5,701 nt of DNA from Patescibacteria group bacterium (GTDB lineage: Bacteria; Patescibacteriota; Gracilibacteria; JAHISY01). Location: positions 1-5,701 of the forward strand of contig JAHISY010000052.1 of the NCBI GenBank assembly GCA_018817365.1, read 5' to 3'. Position 1 is the stretch's first letter. The number at the start of each line of letters is the position of its first letter. Position numbers and translations under genes: made by a program. Under the pieces are notes generated by a model. The model did not search any database, was not told where the DNA came from, and saw only the letters and a list, made by a program, of their open reading frames with translations. This document shows, piece after piece, positions 1 to 4,281 of this stretch.

Positions 1-312
1 CCCTAAATTTTCACAGACCCCGCGGGCAAGGGGTTTGCTGAGCCTGCCGGAAGAGGCTGGCTTGAAATTGGCAGGCGAGATTTCAAGCAGCCACGGCGAG
101 CCGAAGCTCAAGCCGATTTACGCAAAAACTGGGACGAAAGCAAGTTCACGAGGAACGAGCATTCCGCGAGCTTTCACGAGCCCGCGATGAACGCGAGCAA
201 AAAGATTATCTTTGGCAGATAATTTTGCGTCTCCGGATATGACGGGAGAAAACGCGATCCCGTGGTTGCGGTTTCGAACACGAGAACCTCTCTGTCGAAG
301 CCTGTCATCCCC
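1..312 (-). ncRNA. ssrA: tmRNA (transfer-messenger RNA), 5' part, 3' end outside window
   Basis: tmRNA rescues ribosomes stalled on broken mRNAs and adds a degradation tag. Read on the minus strand, the RNA begins at 312 with GGGGAUGACAGGCUUCGAC, matching the conserved tmRNA 5' end (GGGG-UGA...GG-UUCGAC). A 6-bp hairpin (263-258 with 247-242) sits where pseudoknot PK1 is expected. The resume codon is probably GCA at 228-226, preceded by GAGAC, which resembles E. coli UAGUC-GCA and keeps the conserved A at -4. The tag frame ends at UAA (120-118). After it come a hairpin with a C(UUCG)G loop (115-94), then a clear H-type pseudoknot: stem 1 is 88-80 with 68-60, and loop bases 76-70 (GCCUGCC) pair with 48-42 (GGCAGGC). 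A further hairpin (37-30 with 21-14) has a GCCC loop that could pair with GGG at 3-1 and beyond, as in another pseudoknot. The acceptor 3' half and T arm are not in the window. Confidence 0.9.
118..228 (-). other. tmRNA tag-peptide reading frame (36 codons plus stop)
   Basis: Starting from the inferred resume codon GCA (228-226), the frame stays open to UAA at 120-118 and would encode 36 residues. It begins AKLSAKDNLFARVHRG and ends RELAFVPVFA. Most known tags are about 8 to 15 residues, although long mollicute tags ending in AFA exist. The small hydrophobic end (VFA) is what tail-specific and ATP-dependent proteases such as ClpXP recognise. The middle is unusually basic (Arg at tag positions 12, 15, 21 and 27) and can fold into short hairpins. 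The resume position is inferred by analogy; a different resume codon in the same frame would give a shorter tag. Confidence 0.6.
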
Positions 313-313
313 A

Positions 314-348
314 AATTGGATTTTGGAAGTTGGACATTGGATTTTGGA
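314..348 (-). repeat. Heptad array (TCCANNN)x5 upstream of tmRNA
   Basis: Read on the minus strand there are five consecutive 7-base units starting TCCA: TCCAAAA, TCCAATG, TCCAACT, TCCAAAA and TCCAATT. They run without gaps from 348 to 314 and stop two bases before the mature tmRNA 5' end. Units 1-2 and 4-5 nearly repeat each other, with a 14-base identity between 315-328 and 336-349 on the plus strand. The same motif and copy number recur at 4184-4218. The function is unknown; it resembles intergenic heptamer short tandem repeats known from other bacteria. Confidence 0.75.
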
Positions 349-379
349 AAATCCACGAGCTTTCAAAGAACGGACTCTT

Positions 380-408
380 AGTTTAGAATACTTTTATCTG
401 TTTTTCAA
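380..408 (-). promoter_or_regulatory. Candidate sigma-70-type promoter for tmRNA
   Basis: On the minus strand, TTGAAA (408-403) and TAAACT (385-380) are separated by exactly 17 bases. Transcription would start near 373, giving a leader of about 60 nt before the mature tmRNA 5' end at 312. Such a leader would be removed by RNase P. This is a pattern match only. Confidence 0.4.
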
Positions 409-474
409 GTCTTAGAGCAGATAATCCTTACAATCTTAAAGCTCTTTATATTCCTTCCTAATTATCCTTCGCGA

Positions 475-1653
475 ATGTCTGAATTCGAACTCTCCGCTGG
501 CGTTTATTCCCCCAACCCCCTCTCGATTGTCGGCGGCGAGGGAGCGGTTGTTTGGGATGCGGCGGGGGAGAAATACATCGATTGCGTCGGCGGGCACGGA
601 GTTTCGAGCGTCGGTCATTCGAATAAAAAAATAGCAGCGGCGGTCAAAAATGCATGGACAAATTATGCGTTCGCGACAGCGCGGCATCCGCACGCGGTTC
701 GGGAAAAGTTTCTTGAGAAACTTTCTGAGAAGATGCCATTCGAAAAATCCAAATTTTTCCTTTCCAATTCAGGCACGGAAGCAGTCGAGGCGGCATTGAA
801 ATTCGCGCGGCTAGCGACCGGTCGGACGAAAATCCTCGCGGCGAAGCGCGCGTTTCACGGTCGAACTTTCGGCGCGCTCTCGGCGACTTGGCGACCGGAA
901 TTTCGCGAGCCTTTCGAACCGCTCGTGCCAGACTTTGATTTTTTTGCTTTTAATAAAGTTGAAAGTTTGGAAGAAAAAATCAATTCTGAAACGGCGGCGG
1001 TGATTCTTGAGGTAATTCAAGGTGAGGGCGGAGTCCACATCGCCACGCAAGAATTTCTCGACGGCGTCCGGAAACTTTGCGACAAAAACGGCGCGCTGCT
1101 CATTCTCGACGAAGTCCAGTCGGGAGTGTGCCGGACAGGTAAGTTTCTCGCGCTCGAAAATTTCGGCGCGCAGCCGGACATCGTCTGCCTCGCGAAAGCG
1201 CTCGGCGGAGGCTACCCGATCGGCGCGACAGCTTTTCGTTCCGACCTTTTCGATGACAAAAAAATTCAAGGCTTGCACGCCTCGACTTTTGGCGGGAATC
1301 TGCCGGCGTGCGCCGCGGGTCTCGCGGTTTTGGATTTTTGCGAGAAAGAAAATTTATGCGAAAAAGCAGCAGAGGACGGAGAGTTTTTGAAACAAAAACT
1401 ATTAGTTAACCCCCGAGATATCTCGGGGGTTAACGACTTCTCGCCGAAGATTCGAGAAATCCGCGGACTCGGTTTGATGCTTGCCGTTGAGTTTAAAATT
1501 CCGGCGAAAGAAATTGTGGAGAAACTGGAGACGGCGGGAATTTTAGTTTTGCCAACCGGTCCAAAAACAATCCGCCTGTTGCCGCCGTTGGTAATTTCAC
1601 GAGAGCAGCTGAATAAAATCAGCGCGGCTCTTTCGGAGATCTTGAATATTTGA
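475..1653 (+). CDS. lysJ: LysJ, [LysW]-aminoadipate/glutamate semialdehyde aminotransferase (PLP, class III)
   Basis: This is a 392-residue aminotransferase of the acetylornithine (ArgD/LysJ) family, close to the usual length. It transfers an amino group, normally from glutamate, to the semialdehyde carried on the LysW protein, giving LysW-lysine (or LysW-ornithine). Visible motifs are SNSGTEA at 97-103 (PLP phosphate site), FHGRTFG near 127-133, ILDEVQSG with Asp212 (PLP ring nitrogen), the Schiff-base Lys241 in LAKALGGG, Thr271 in STFGGN, and Arg367 in TIRLLPPL (substrate carboxylate). The stretch around GALSATW and REPFEPLVP, and SPKIREIRGLGLM later, resembles Thermus LysJ more than classical ArgD as I recall them, and the presence of lysK supports this. 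Residues 311-320 are encoded by a perfect palindrome and look like an in-frame insertion in a surface loop. The start ATG has no Shine-Dalgarno sequence (ATCCTTCGCGA precedes it), and I see no strong promoter in 366-474. Its 3' end overlaps the minus-strand gene by 35 bases. A role in arginine synthesis is possible. Confidence 0.93.
   Translation: MSEFELSAGVYSPNPLSIVGGEGAVVWDAAGEKYIDCVGGHGVSSVGHSNKKIAAAVKNAWTNYAFATARHPHAVREKFLEKLSEKMPFEKSKFFLSNSGTEAVEAALKFARLATGRTKILAAKRAFHGRTFGALSATWRPEFREPFEPLVPDFDFFAFNKVESLEEKINSETAAVILEVIQGEGGVHIATQEFLDGVRKLCDKNGALLILDEVQSGVCRTGKFLALENFGAQPDIVCLAKALGGGYPIGATAFRSDLFDDKKIQGLHASTFGGNLPACAAGLAVLDFCEKENLCEKAAEDGEFLKQKLLVNPRDISGVNDFSPKIREIRGLGLMLAVEFKIPAKEIVEKLETAGILVLPTGPKTIRLLPPLVISREQLNKISAALSEILNI
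1405..1434. repeat. 30-bp perfect palindrome inside lysJ (GTTAACC-ended family)
   Basis: The arm GTTAACCCCCGAGAT is followed directly by its exact reverse complement, with no loop. It is 30 bases, exactly ten codons, and sits in frame in lysJ (residues 311-320, VNPRDISGVN). The neighbouring residues KLL and DFSPKIREIRG join naturally if the ten are removed. Its seven terminal bases on each side (GTTAACC/GGTTAAC) and its length match the palindrome at 4010-4039, while the cores differ. I infer a mobile or selected palindromic element, similar in concept to Rickettsia palindromic elements that insert in frame in genes. Confidence 0.85.
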
Positions 1654-2053
1654 CAGCCTCAAGCGCGTTCTTGCCAGCCAAAAAATTTAAAACAGCAAAA
1701 CATTTGTTGAACCGACGAACGAGTCCTTTCTCTCTTAAGGGCAAGTTTTCCGGCGAGAATTTGATGTCGAAACTTGAGACATCGGATTCTTTCAAAAGCT
1801 TTCCTGTGGTTTTCATCCTCTCGCCGCATTTTTCCAACAAACCCCCTCGCATTCCTCTCGGGATGGCTTCTATTTTCAATAGATCAAGATCTGCCCGAAT
1901 TAAAAAATCCAGCAGCTTGTTAAGATTGCTCTCTTTAGCTAATTGCCGTAATTTCCGCAACGGAGTTTCTGCAAAAACGCGATTAATTTTTTTCCGCTCA
2001 TCGGAACCGAATTTAGGAGAAGGAGCTTCTCGAAATTTGTTAAAATCTGCCAT
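1619..2053 (-). CDS. Hypothetical basic protein, 144 aa, function unknown
   Basis: I do not recognise this protein. From ATG at 2053 it encodes 144 residues starting MADFNKFREAPSPKFGSDER, rich in Lys, Arg, Leu and Glu, with no signal peptide or membrane segment. A helical stretch (RKLRQLAKESNLNKLLDFL) and a loop (IPRGMRGGLLEK) are the most distinctive parts; a nucleic-acid or protein-binding role would be only a guess. An in-frame ATG at 2113 would add 20 residues, but a good promoter (2105-2077) lies inside that extension, so 2053 is preferred. The opposite strand is also open but is Ser/Phe/Asn-rich and unlike a protein. The gene converges on lysJ and its last 35 bases overlap the lysJ 3' end. 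It uses AGA, ATA and TTA codons more than lysJ, lysK or hppA, which may point to a different origin. Confidence 0.6.
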   Translation of the reverse strand: MADFNKFREAPSPKFGSDERKKINRVFAETPLRKLRQLAKESNLNKLLDFLIRADLDLLKIEAIPRGMRGGLLEKCGERMKTTGKLLKESDVSSFDIKFSPENLPLREKGLVRRFNKCFAVLNFLAGKNALEAVKYSRSPKEPR

Positions 2054-2076
2054 ATTCGTCGCTAATTTGACTTTTG

Positions 2077-2105
2077 ATTTTAGCACGATAAAATAATTTT
2101 TGCAA
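2077..2105 (-). promoter_or_regulatory. Candidate promoter of the minus-strand hypothetical gene
   Basis: On the minus strand, TTGCAA (2105-2100) and TAAAAT (2082-2077) are spaced by 17 bases. The predicted start of transcription near 2070 gives a leader of about 17 nt before ATG at 2053. This decides the choice of the shorter protein. The -35 box overlaps the sequence just upstream of the lysK fragment. Confidence 0.45.
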
Positions 2106-2120
2106 AGATGCAAGCATCTG
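2101..2120 (+). repeat. 20-bp direct repeat, left copy (right copy 3863-3882)
   Basis: The sequence TGCAAAGATGCAAGCATCTG here and TGCAAAGATGCAAACAACTG at 3863-3882 agree at 18 of 20 bases, the first 13 without mismatch. The left copy covers the start of the lysK fragment, and the right copy begins two bases after the intact lysK stop. Together they bracket the fragment, the toxin-antitoxin pair and lysK. They could be traces of an insertion or duplication, but a match of this length in 5.7 kb can also arise by chance. Confidence 0.45.
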
Positions 2121-2200
2121 AATTCCTTGCCGAAATAGTAAAGATCTACTCCCCCTCGGGGCGGGAGGATGAGGTTACTAAAAGACTGAAAAGATATTAA
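2108..2200 (+). pseudogene. Truncated 5' fragment of a second lysK
   Basis: An ATG at 2108 opens a 30-codon frame ending in TAA at 2198-2200. Its first 25 residues (MQASEFLAEIVKIYSPSGRE, then DEVTK) align without gaps to the start of the intact lysK (MNSAEFLQKIVSIYSPSGRE, then EEVAN), with 16 of 25 identical. The longest identical DNA run is 14 bases (2147-2160 and 2823-2836). Homology stops after about codon 25 and the metal-binding parts of the enzyme are absent, so it is not functional. Divergence at many third positions, and AGA and ATA codons absent from the matching part of intact lysK, argue against a recent simple tandem duplication. It is either the relic of the original lysK that followed lysJ or a piece brought in with foreign DNA. 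Confidence 0.85.
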
Positions 2201-2203
2201 AAT
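2175..2203 (+). promoter_or_regulatory. Candidate promoter of the toxin-antitoxin-lysK operon
   Basis: TTACTA (2175-2180) and TAAAAT (2198-2203) are spaced by 17 bases, 26 bases before the antitoxin start. Both boxes lie in the tail of the lysK fragment; the -10 box includes its stop codon. The following AT-rich stretch contains TAATATTA (2211-2218), a self-complementary octamer that could be part of an antitoxin operator. The sequence match is moderate and untested. Confidence 0.35.
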
Positions 2204-2228
2204 AATTTCATAATATTAATTTTCTCAA

Positions 2229-2522
2229 ATGCCCACAATTGTAAACGCAATCGAATTTCGGAAAAATTTGCCGAAATATTTAAAAAGTGCTGGCAGACAG
2301 CCGGTTTTTATTCGTGAAGGCAGGGCGCGTCGGGTTTTGATCTCGGAGGCTGATCTTGAGCGCACTCGTCCAATTTATATTTTCGAAGACGGCAGCGCGA
2401 TTGAACCAATTTATCAGGACGATCCCGATGCCGAGCTGATCCGAAAAGCGCGCAAAGAAGCTCGGTCAGACAAACTAGAAACTCGCAGTCTGGATGAACT
2501 TGAACAAGAACTTCAGCTTTGA
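2229..2522 (+). CDS. Antitoxin, Phd/YefM-like
   Basis: This 97-residue protein has the layout of a type II antitoxin. The N-terminal part (about 1-45: IVNAIEFRKNLPKYL, then PVFIREGRARRVLISEADLE) fits the Phd/YefM dimerisation and DNA-binding fold, in which a small-residue helix is followed by 'use of a prior value' strands and a short acidic turn. The C-terminal half is acidic and basic by turns (DDPDAELIRKARKEARSDK, ending DELEQELQL), as expected for a flexible tail that wraps the toxin. It should neutralise the downstream toxin and, with it, repress its own promoter. The toxin start lies one base after its stop, so the two are co-translated. There is no Shine-Dalgarno sequence before ATG (TTAATTTTCTCAA). 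The family assignment is by general pattern; the pairing with a RelE-like toxin strengthens it. Confidence 0.8.
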   Translation: MPTIVNAIEFRKNLPKYLKSAGRQPVFIREGRARRVLISEADLERTRPIYIFEDGSAIEPIYQDDPDAELIRKARKEARSDKLETRSLDELEQELQL

Positions 2523-2523
2523 A

Positions 2524-2787
2524 ATGAAGCGAGCAGCCGCCAGTCCGAAATTTCGCAAGATTTTTCGAAAATTGCCAAAACATGTGCAAAAAAGTTTTTT
2601 TCGCCACATTGCTAAATTACCGTCCAGCTTTCCGTTCAACGATCCGCAAGTAAAGAAACTGCGTAAGCCGCTTGCAGGATTTCGTTTGAGAATCGGAGAC
2701 TACAGATTTATTTTTGATACTGAAGGCGACAAAGTAATTTTTCGTTCAGTGGCTACCCGCGGACATTCTTATAACAAGAAAAAATGA
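2524..2787 (+). CDS. Toxin, RelE/ParE superfamily
   Basis: The 87-residue basic protein from ATG at 2524 fits the RelE/ParE fold: SPKFRKIFRKLPKHVQK (helical N-terminus), then VKKLRKPLAGFRLRIGDYRFIF (the strand pair with the LxGxxRxRxGDYRxxF signature) and a C-terminal VATRGHSY in the place of the usual xxGHRxxxY. RelE members cut mRNA on the ribosome and ParE members poison gyrase; the Arg, His and Tyr present favour an mRNA interferase, but this is not certain. An in-frame ATG at 2494 would add ten residues inside the antitoxin gene; 2524 is preferred because the family usually begins a few residues before the SxxFxK helix. The TGA stop overlaps the lysK ATG by four bases (ATGA), so translation of lysK is probably coupled to this toxin. 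Confidence 0.85.
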   Translation: MKRAAASPKFRKIFRKLPKHVQKSFFRHIAKLPSSFPFNDPQVKKLRKPLAGFRLRIGDYRFIFDTEGDKVIFRSVATRGHSYNKKK

Positions 2788-3860
2788 ACTCCGCCGAATT
2801 CCTCCAAAAAATCGTTTCGATTTACTCCCCCTCGGGACGGGAGGAGGAGGTCGCGAATTTTATTTCTGACGAAGCGAAAAAATTGGGGTTCGAAAAAACA
2901 GAAGTTGACCATTTCAATAATGTTGTCCTCAAAATCGGTCCGACAACCGCCAAAAAGACAATCGTGCTGCTCGGACATATCGACACTGTGAAACCGTTTC
3001 TGCCGGTGAAAGTTGAGGATGGCGAACTTTTTGGTCGGGGGTCAGTCGATGCGAAAAGCGCGTTTGCAACTTTCGTTTTTGCCGCACTTGCCGCGAGCAA
3101 AAAATTAAAAAATACGAAAATAATCGTGGCGGGAGCTGCCGGCGAAGAGAAGCACGGAATCGGCGCGCGGATTCTCGCGGAAAAATTCAAAAAACCGGAC
3201 GCCGTGATTGTCGGTGAACCTTCCAGCTTCGAGGGAATCACGCTCGGCTATAAAGGAACCTTCTCGATGGAATTTTTCAAGCGAAAAACATCGATGCACT
3301 CCGCGAACGCGAGCGAGCAGAATGTGATCGAGGAAGCAATTGAATTTACCCAAAAAATCAAAAGCTTTTGCGATAAATTTAATTCTGGTAAATCGGCGTG
3401 GGAGGGGCTGCAGCAGCGGGTGGAGAAGTTCGTTTTTGATGAGGTGAACGGTGTCGAGCAGGTGAAGGTGCGGGTGAAATTTCGAACGCCACTTGGTTTC
3501 GATTCTACGGACGCGGGGTTAAAAAAACTTGTCGGCGAAAATAGAAATGGCGGAGAGATTTCTTACCTCCAAAGTTGGGGCAGCGAAGCAGCGTGTTTGG
3601 CTTCGAAAAATTCTCCGCTCGTGAAAGTTTTTCTCGCCGCGATTCGGGCGGAGGGCGGCACGCCTGTTTTCAAGGTCAAAACCGGCACGGCCGATATGAA
3701 TACTTTTATGAAAGCATTTCCCGACACGCCGACAGTTTCGTACGGACCCGGCGACTCGAATCTCGATCACACTCCAGAAGAACGGATTCATTTGAAAGAA
3801 TTTGAAAAATCGATTGCCATACTCACAAAAGTTTTGGTGAAATTGGATGAAAGTTTGTAA
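2784..3860 (+). CDS. lysK: LysK, [LysW]-lysine/[LysW]-ornithine hydrolase (M20 metallopeptidase)
   Basis: This 358-residue enzyme releases lysine (or ornithine) from the C-terminal glutamate of the LysW carrier, the last step of the pathway. It belongs to the M20/ArgE/DapE family. All expected di-zinc residues are visible: GHIDTV (His65, Asp67), GRGSVDAK (Asp89, bridging), AGEEKHG (Glu121 as base, Glu122 as ligand), VGEPS (Glu145) and LDHTPEERI (His329). The length is typical for LysK and shorter than DapE or ArgE (about 375-385). KTGTADMN near 300 also fits LysK-type enzymes. The ATG lies within the toxin stop (ATGA overlap) with no Shine-Dalgarno sequence, and the start is confirmed by alignment with the fragment at 2108. 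In this context it would be transcribed from the toxin-antitoxin promoter and not directly from that of lysJ, because a minus-strand gene lies between. It is intact, with no frameshift. Confidence 0.92.
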   Translation: MNSAEFLQKIVSIYSPSGREEEVANFISDEAKKLGFEKTEVDHFNNVVLKIGPTTAKKTIVLLGHIDTVKPFLPVKVEDGELFGRGSVDAKSAFATFVFAALAASKKLKNTKIIVAGAAGEEKHGIGARILAEKFKKPDAVIVGEPSSFEGITLGYKGTFSMEFFKRKTSMHSANASEQNVIEEAIEFTQKIKSFCDKFNSGKSAWEGLQQRVEKFVFDEVNGVEQVKVRVKFRTPLGFDSTDAGLKKLVGENRNGGEISYLQSWGSEAACLASKNSPLVKVFLAAIRAEGGTPVFKVKTGTADMNTFMKAFPDTPTVSYGPGDSNLDHTPEERIHLKEFEKSIAILTKVLVKLDESL

Positions 3861-3862
3861 AA

Positions 3863-3882
3863 TGCAAAGATGCAAACAACTG
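3863..3882 (+). repeat. 20-bp direct repeat, right copy (left copy 2101-2120)
   Basis: This is the right-hand partner of the repeat at 2101-2120 (18 of 20 bases identical). It starts two bases after the lysK stop. After base 3882 the similarity to the lysK fragment ends, so it is not a longer second lysK copy. Confidence 0.45.
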
Positions 3883-3905
3883 CTTCAAAACACATCAACA
3901 TTCTT

Positions 3906-3929
3906 TTCCCTCTTTCAAAAAAGAGGGAA
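3906..3929 (+). repeat. Hairpin after lysK, 10-bp stem with 4-base loop
   Basis: TTCCCTCTTT (3906-3915) and AAAGAGGGAA (3920-3929) pair perfectly around a CAAA loop, 45 bases after the lysK stop. It could end or stabilise the toxin-antitoxin-lysK transcript. No run of T follows on either strand, so it is not a standard intrinsic terminator. Confidence 0.6.
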
Positions 3930-3932
3930 GGC

Positions 3933-4085
3933 GAAGCAGGAGCTTTTAAATTGCAGGGGGGAAGCAGAGACGGAGATTTGATTGAGGCGAAGCACTCGCA
4001 CGAGAAACAGTTAACCTGCCACCTAGGTGGCAGGTTAACTCCACTCCGGCAGAGACGAAGATTTGAAGAGATGAAGCAGGAGCTT
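3933..4085 (+). repeat. Two pairs of short direct repeats around the second palindrome
   Basis: GAAGCAGGAGCTT occurs at 3933-3945 and again at 4073-4085. GCAGAGACGGAGATTTGA (3964-3981) recurs as GCAGAGACGAAGATTTGA (4049-4066), one mismatch in 18. In the second half the two motifs appear in swapped order. The purine-rich GAAGC/GGAG/GAGATTTGA wording is typical of low-complexity interspersed repeats and not of coding sequence. Confidence 0.65.
4009..4040. repeat. 32-bp perfect palindrome (GTTAACC-ended family), intergenic copy
   Basis: The arm AGTTAACCTGCCACCT is followed immediately by its exact reverse complement. Apart from one extra base pair at the ends it has the same length (30) and the same seven-base ends (GTTAACC/GGTTAAC) as the palindrome in lysJ at 1405-1434, but a different core (TGCCACCT against CCCGAGAT). 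Shared ends with changed but still perfectly symmetric cores suggest a family of elements and not chance. Confidence 0.85.
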
Positions 4086-4183
4086 GAAAATTTGTAGCTT
4101 GTATTTTTCAGCAAACGGTTTCTTCGCGCAATCAAGGGAATCAAGATTCAAGACGAAAGGCGGAAAATATTCAATTCTAAATT

Positions 4184-4218
4184 TCCACTCTCCAAGTTCC
4201 ACCCTCCACCTTCCAGTT
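4184..4218 (+). repeat. Heptad array (TCCANNN)x5 upstream of hppA
   Basis: Five gapless units are present: TCCACTC, TCCAAGT, TCCACCC, TCCACCT and TCCAGTT. Motif, period and copy number match the array at 348-314. Relative to the gene that follows, both have the TCCA strand as the sense strand. Here the array ends six bases before the -35 box of the hppA promoter candidate. Degenerate units may extend it leftward to about 4168. Confidence 0.7.
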
Positions 4219-4223
4219 TTAGC

Positions 4224-4252
4224 TTGTTCGCAAACAGCTTCTCGTCTAAAAT
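4224..4252 (+). promoter_or_regulatory. Candidate promoter of hppA
   Basis: TTGTTC (4224-4229) and TAAAAT (4247-4252) are separated by 17 bases. Transcription would begin near 4259, leaving a leader of about 23 nt before ATG at 4282. The match is four of six at the -35 box and five of six at the -10 box. No Shine-Dalgarno sequence follows. Confidence 0.45.
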
Positions 4253-4281
4253 CCGCTCATTAAAATTTAACCTTTTTCACC

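Larger units (their letters stand above)
3861..4281. other. Repeat-rich non-coding region between lysK and hppA
   Basis: No convincing gene is seen in these 421 bases. A 75-codon open frame (3870-4097) runs through the hairpin, the direct repeats and the palindrome and looks like an accident of their composition. The region holds, in order, the right copy of a direct repeat, a 10-bp hairpin (3906-3929), two internal repeat pairs (3933-3945 with 4073-4085; 3964-3981 with 4049-4066), a 32-bp palindrome, a heptad array and an hppA promoter candidate. The repeat pairs surround the palindrome, which suggests a small composite element between about 3906 and 4090. Confidence 0.7.

Noticed and set aside
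2..190. Plus-strand frame open from the window edge, as a possible 3' end of an upstream gene
   Set aside because: The translation is low in hydrophobic core residues and the DNA is fully explained by tmRNA stems and pseudoknots on the other strand.
314..348. CRISPR array
   Set aside because: The units are 7 bases with no spacers, so this is a tandem microsatellite-like repeat.
118..366. 82-codon minus-strand open frame, and overlapping frames 174-356 and 212-415
   Set aside because: They lie across the tmRNA. The 118-366 frame is simply the tag frame extended upstream through structured tmRNA sequence, and the others are shadows with no protein-like pattern.
811..1390. Open frames at 811-1278 (minus) and 1022-1390 (plus) inside lysJ
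   Set aside because: They are Arg/Ser-rich shadows of the lysJ reading frame, which carries every catalytic motif.
1650..2096. 148-codon plus-strand frame opposite the hypothetical minus gene
   Set aside because: It is Ser/Phe/Asn/Arg-rich with no recognisable pattern, whereas the minus frame has a balanced composition and a well-placed promoter.
475..3860. Alternative genetic code with UGA read as glycine (as in Gracilibacteria)
   Set aside because: UGA ends lysJ, the antitoxin and the toxin at family-typical lengths, and none of the genes contains an internal in-frame UGA.
2784..3860. DapE or ArgE instead of LysK
   Set aside because: The M20 core is shared, but the shorter length, the pairing with lysJ and the KTGTADMN region favour LysK; without lysW and lysX in view a residual doubt remains.
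3906..3929. Intrinsic terminator for the lysK operon
   Set aside because: The stem is good, but neither strand has a T-run after it, so it is listed as a hairpin only.
3870..4097. 75-codon plus-strand frame between lysK and hppA
   Set aside because: It is made of hairpin, direct repeats and palindrome, and has no start context or domain-like pattern.
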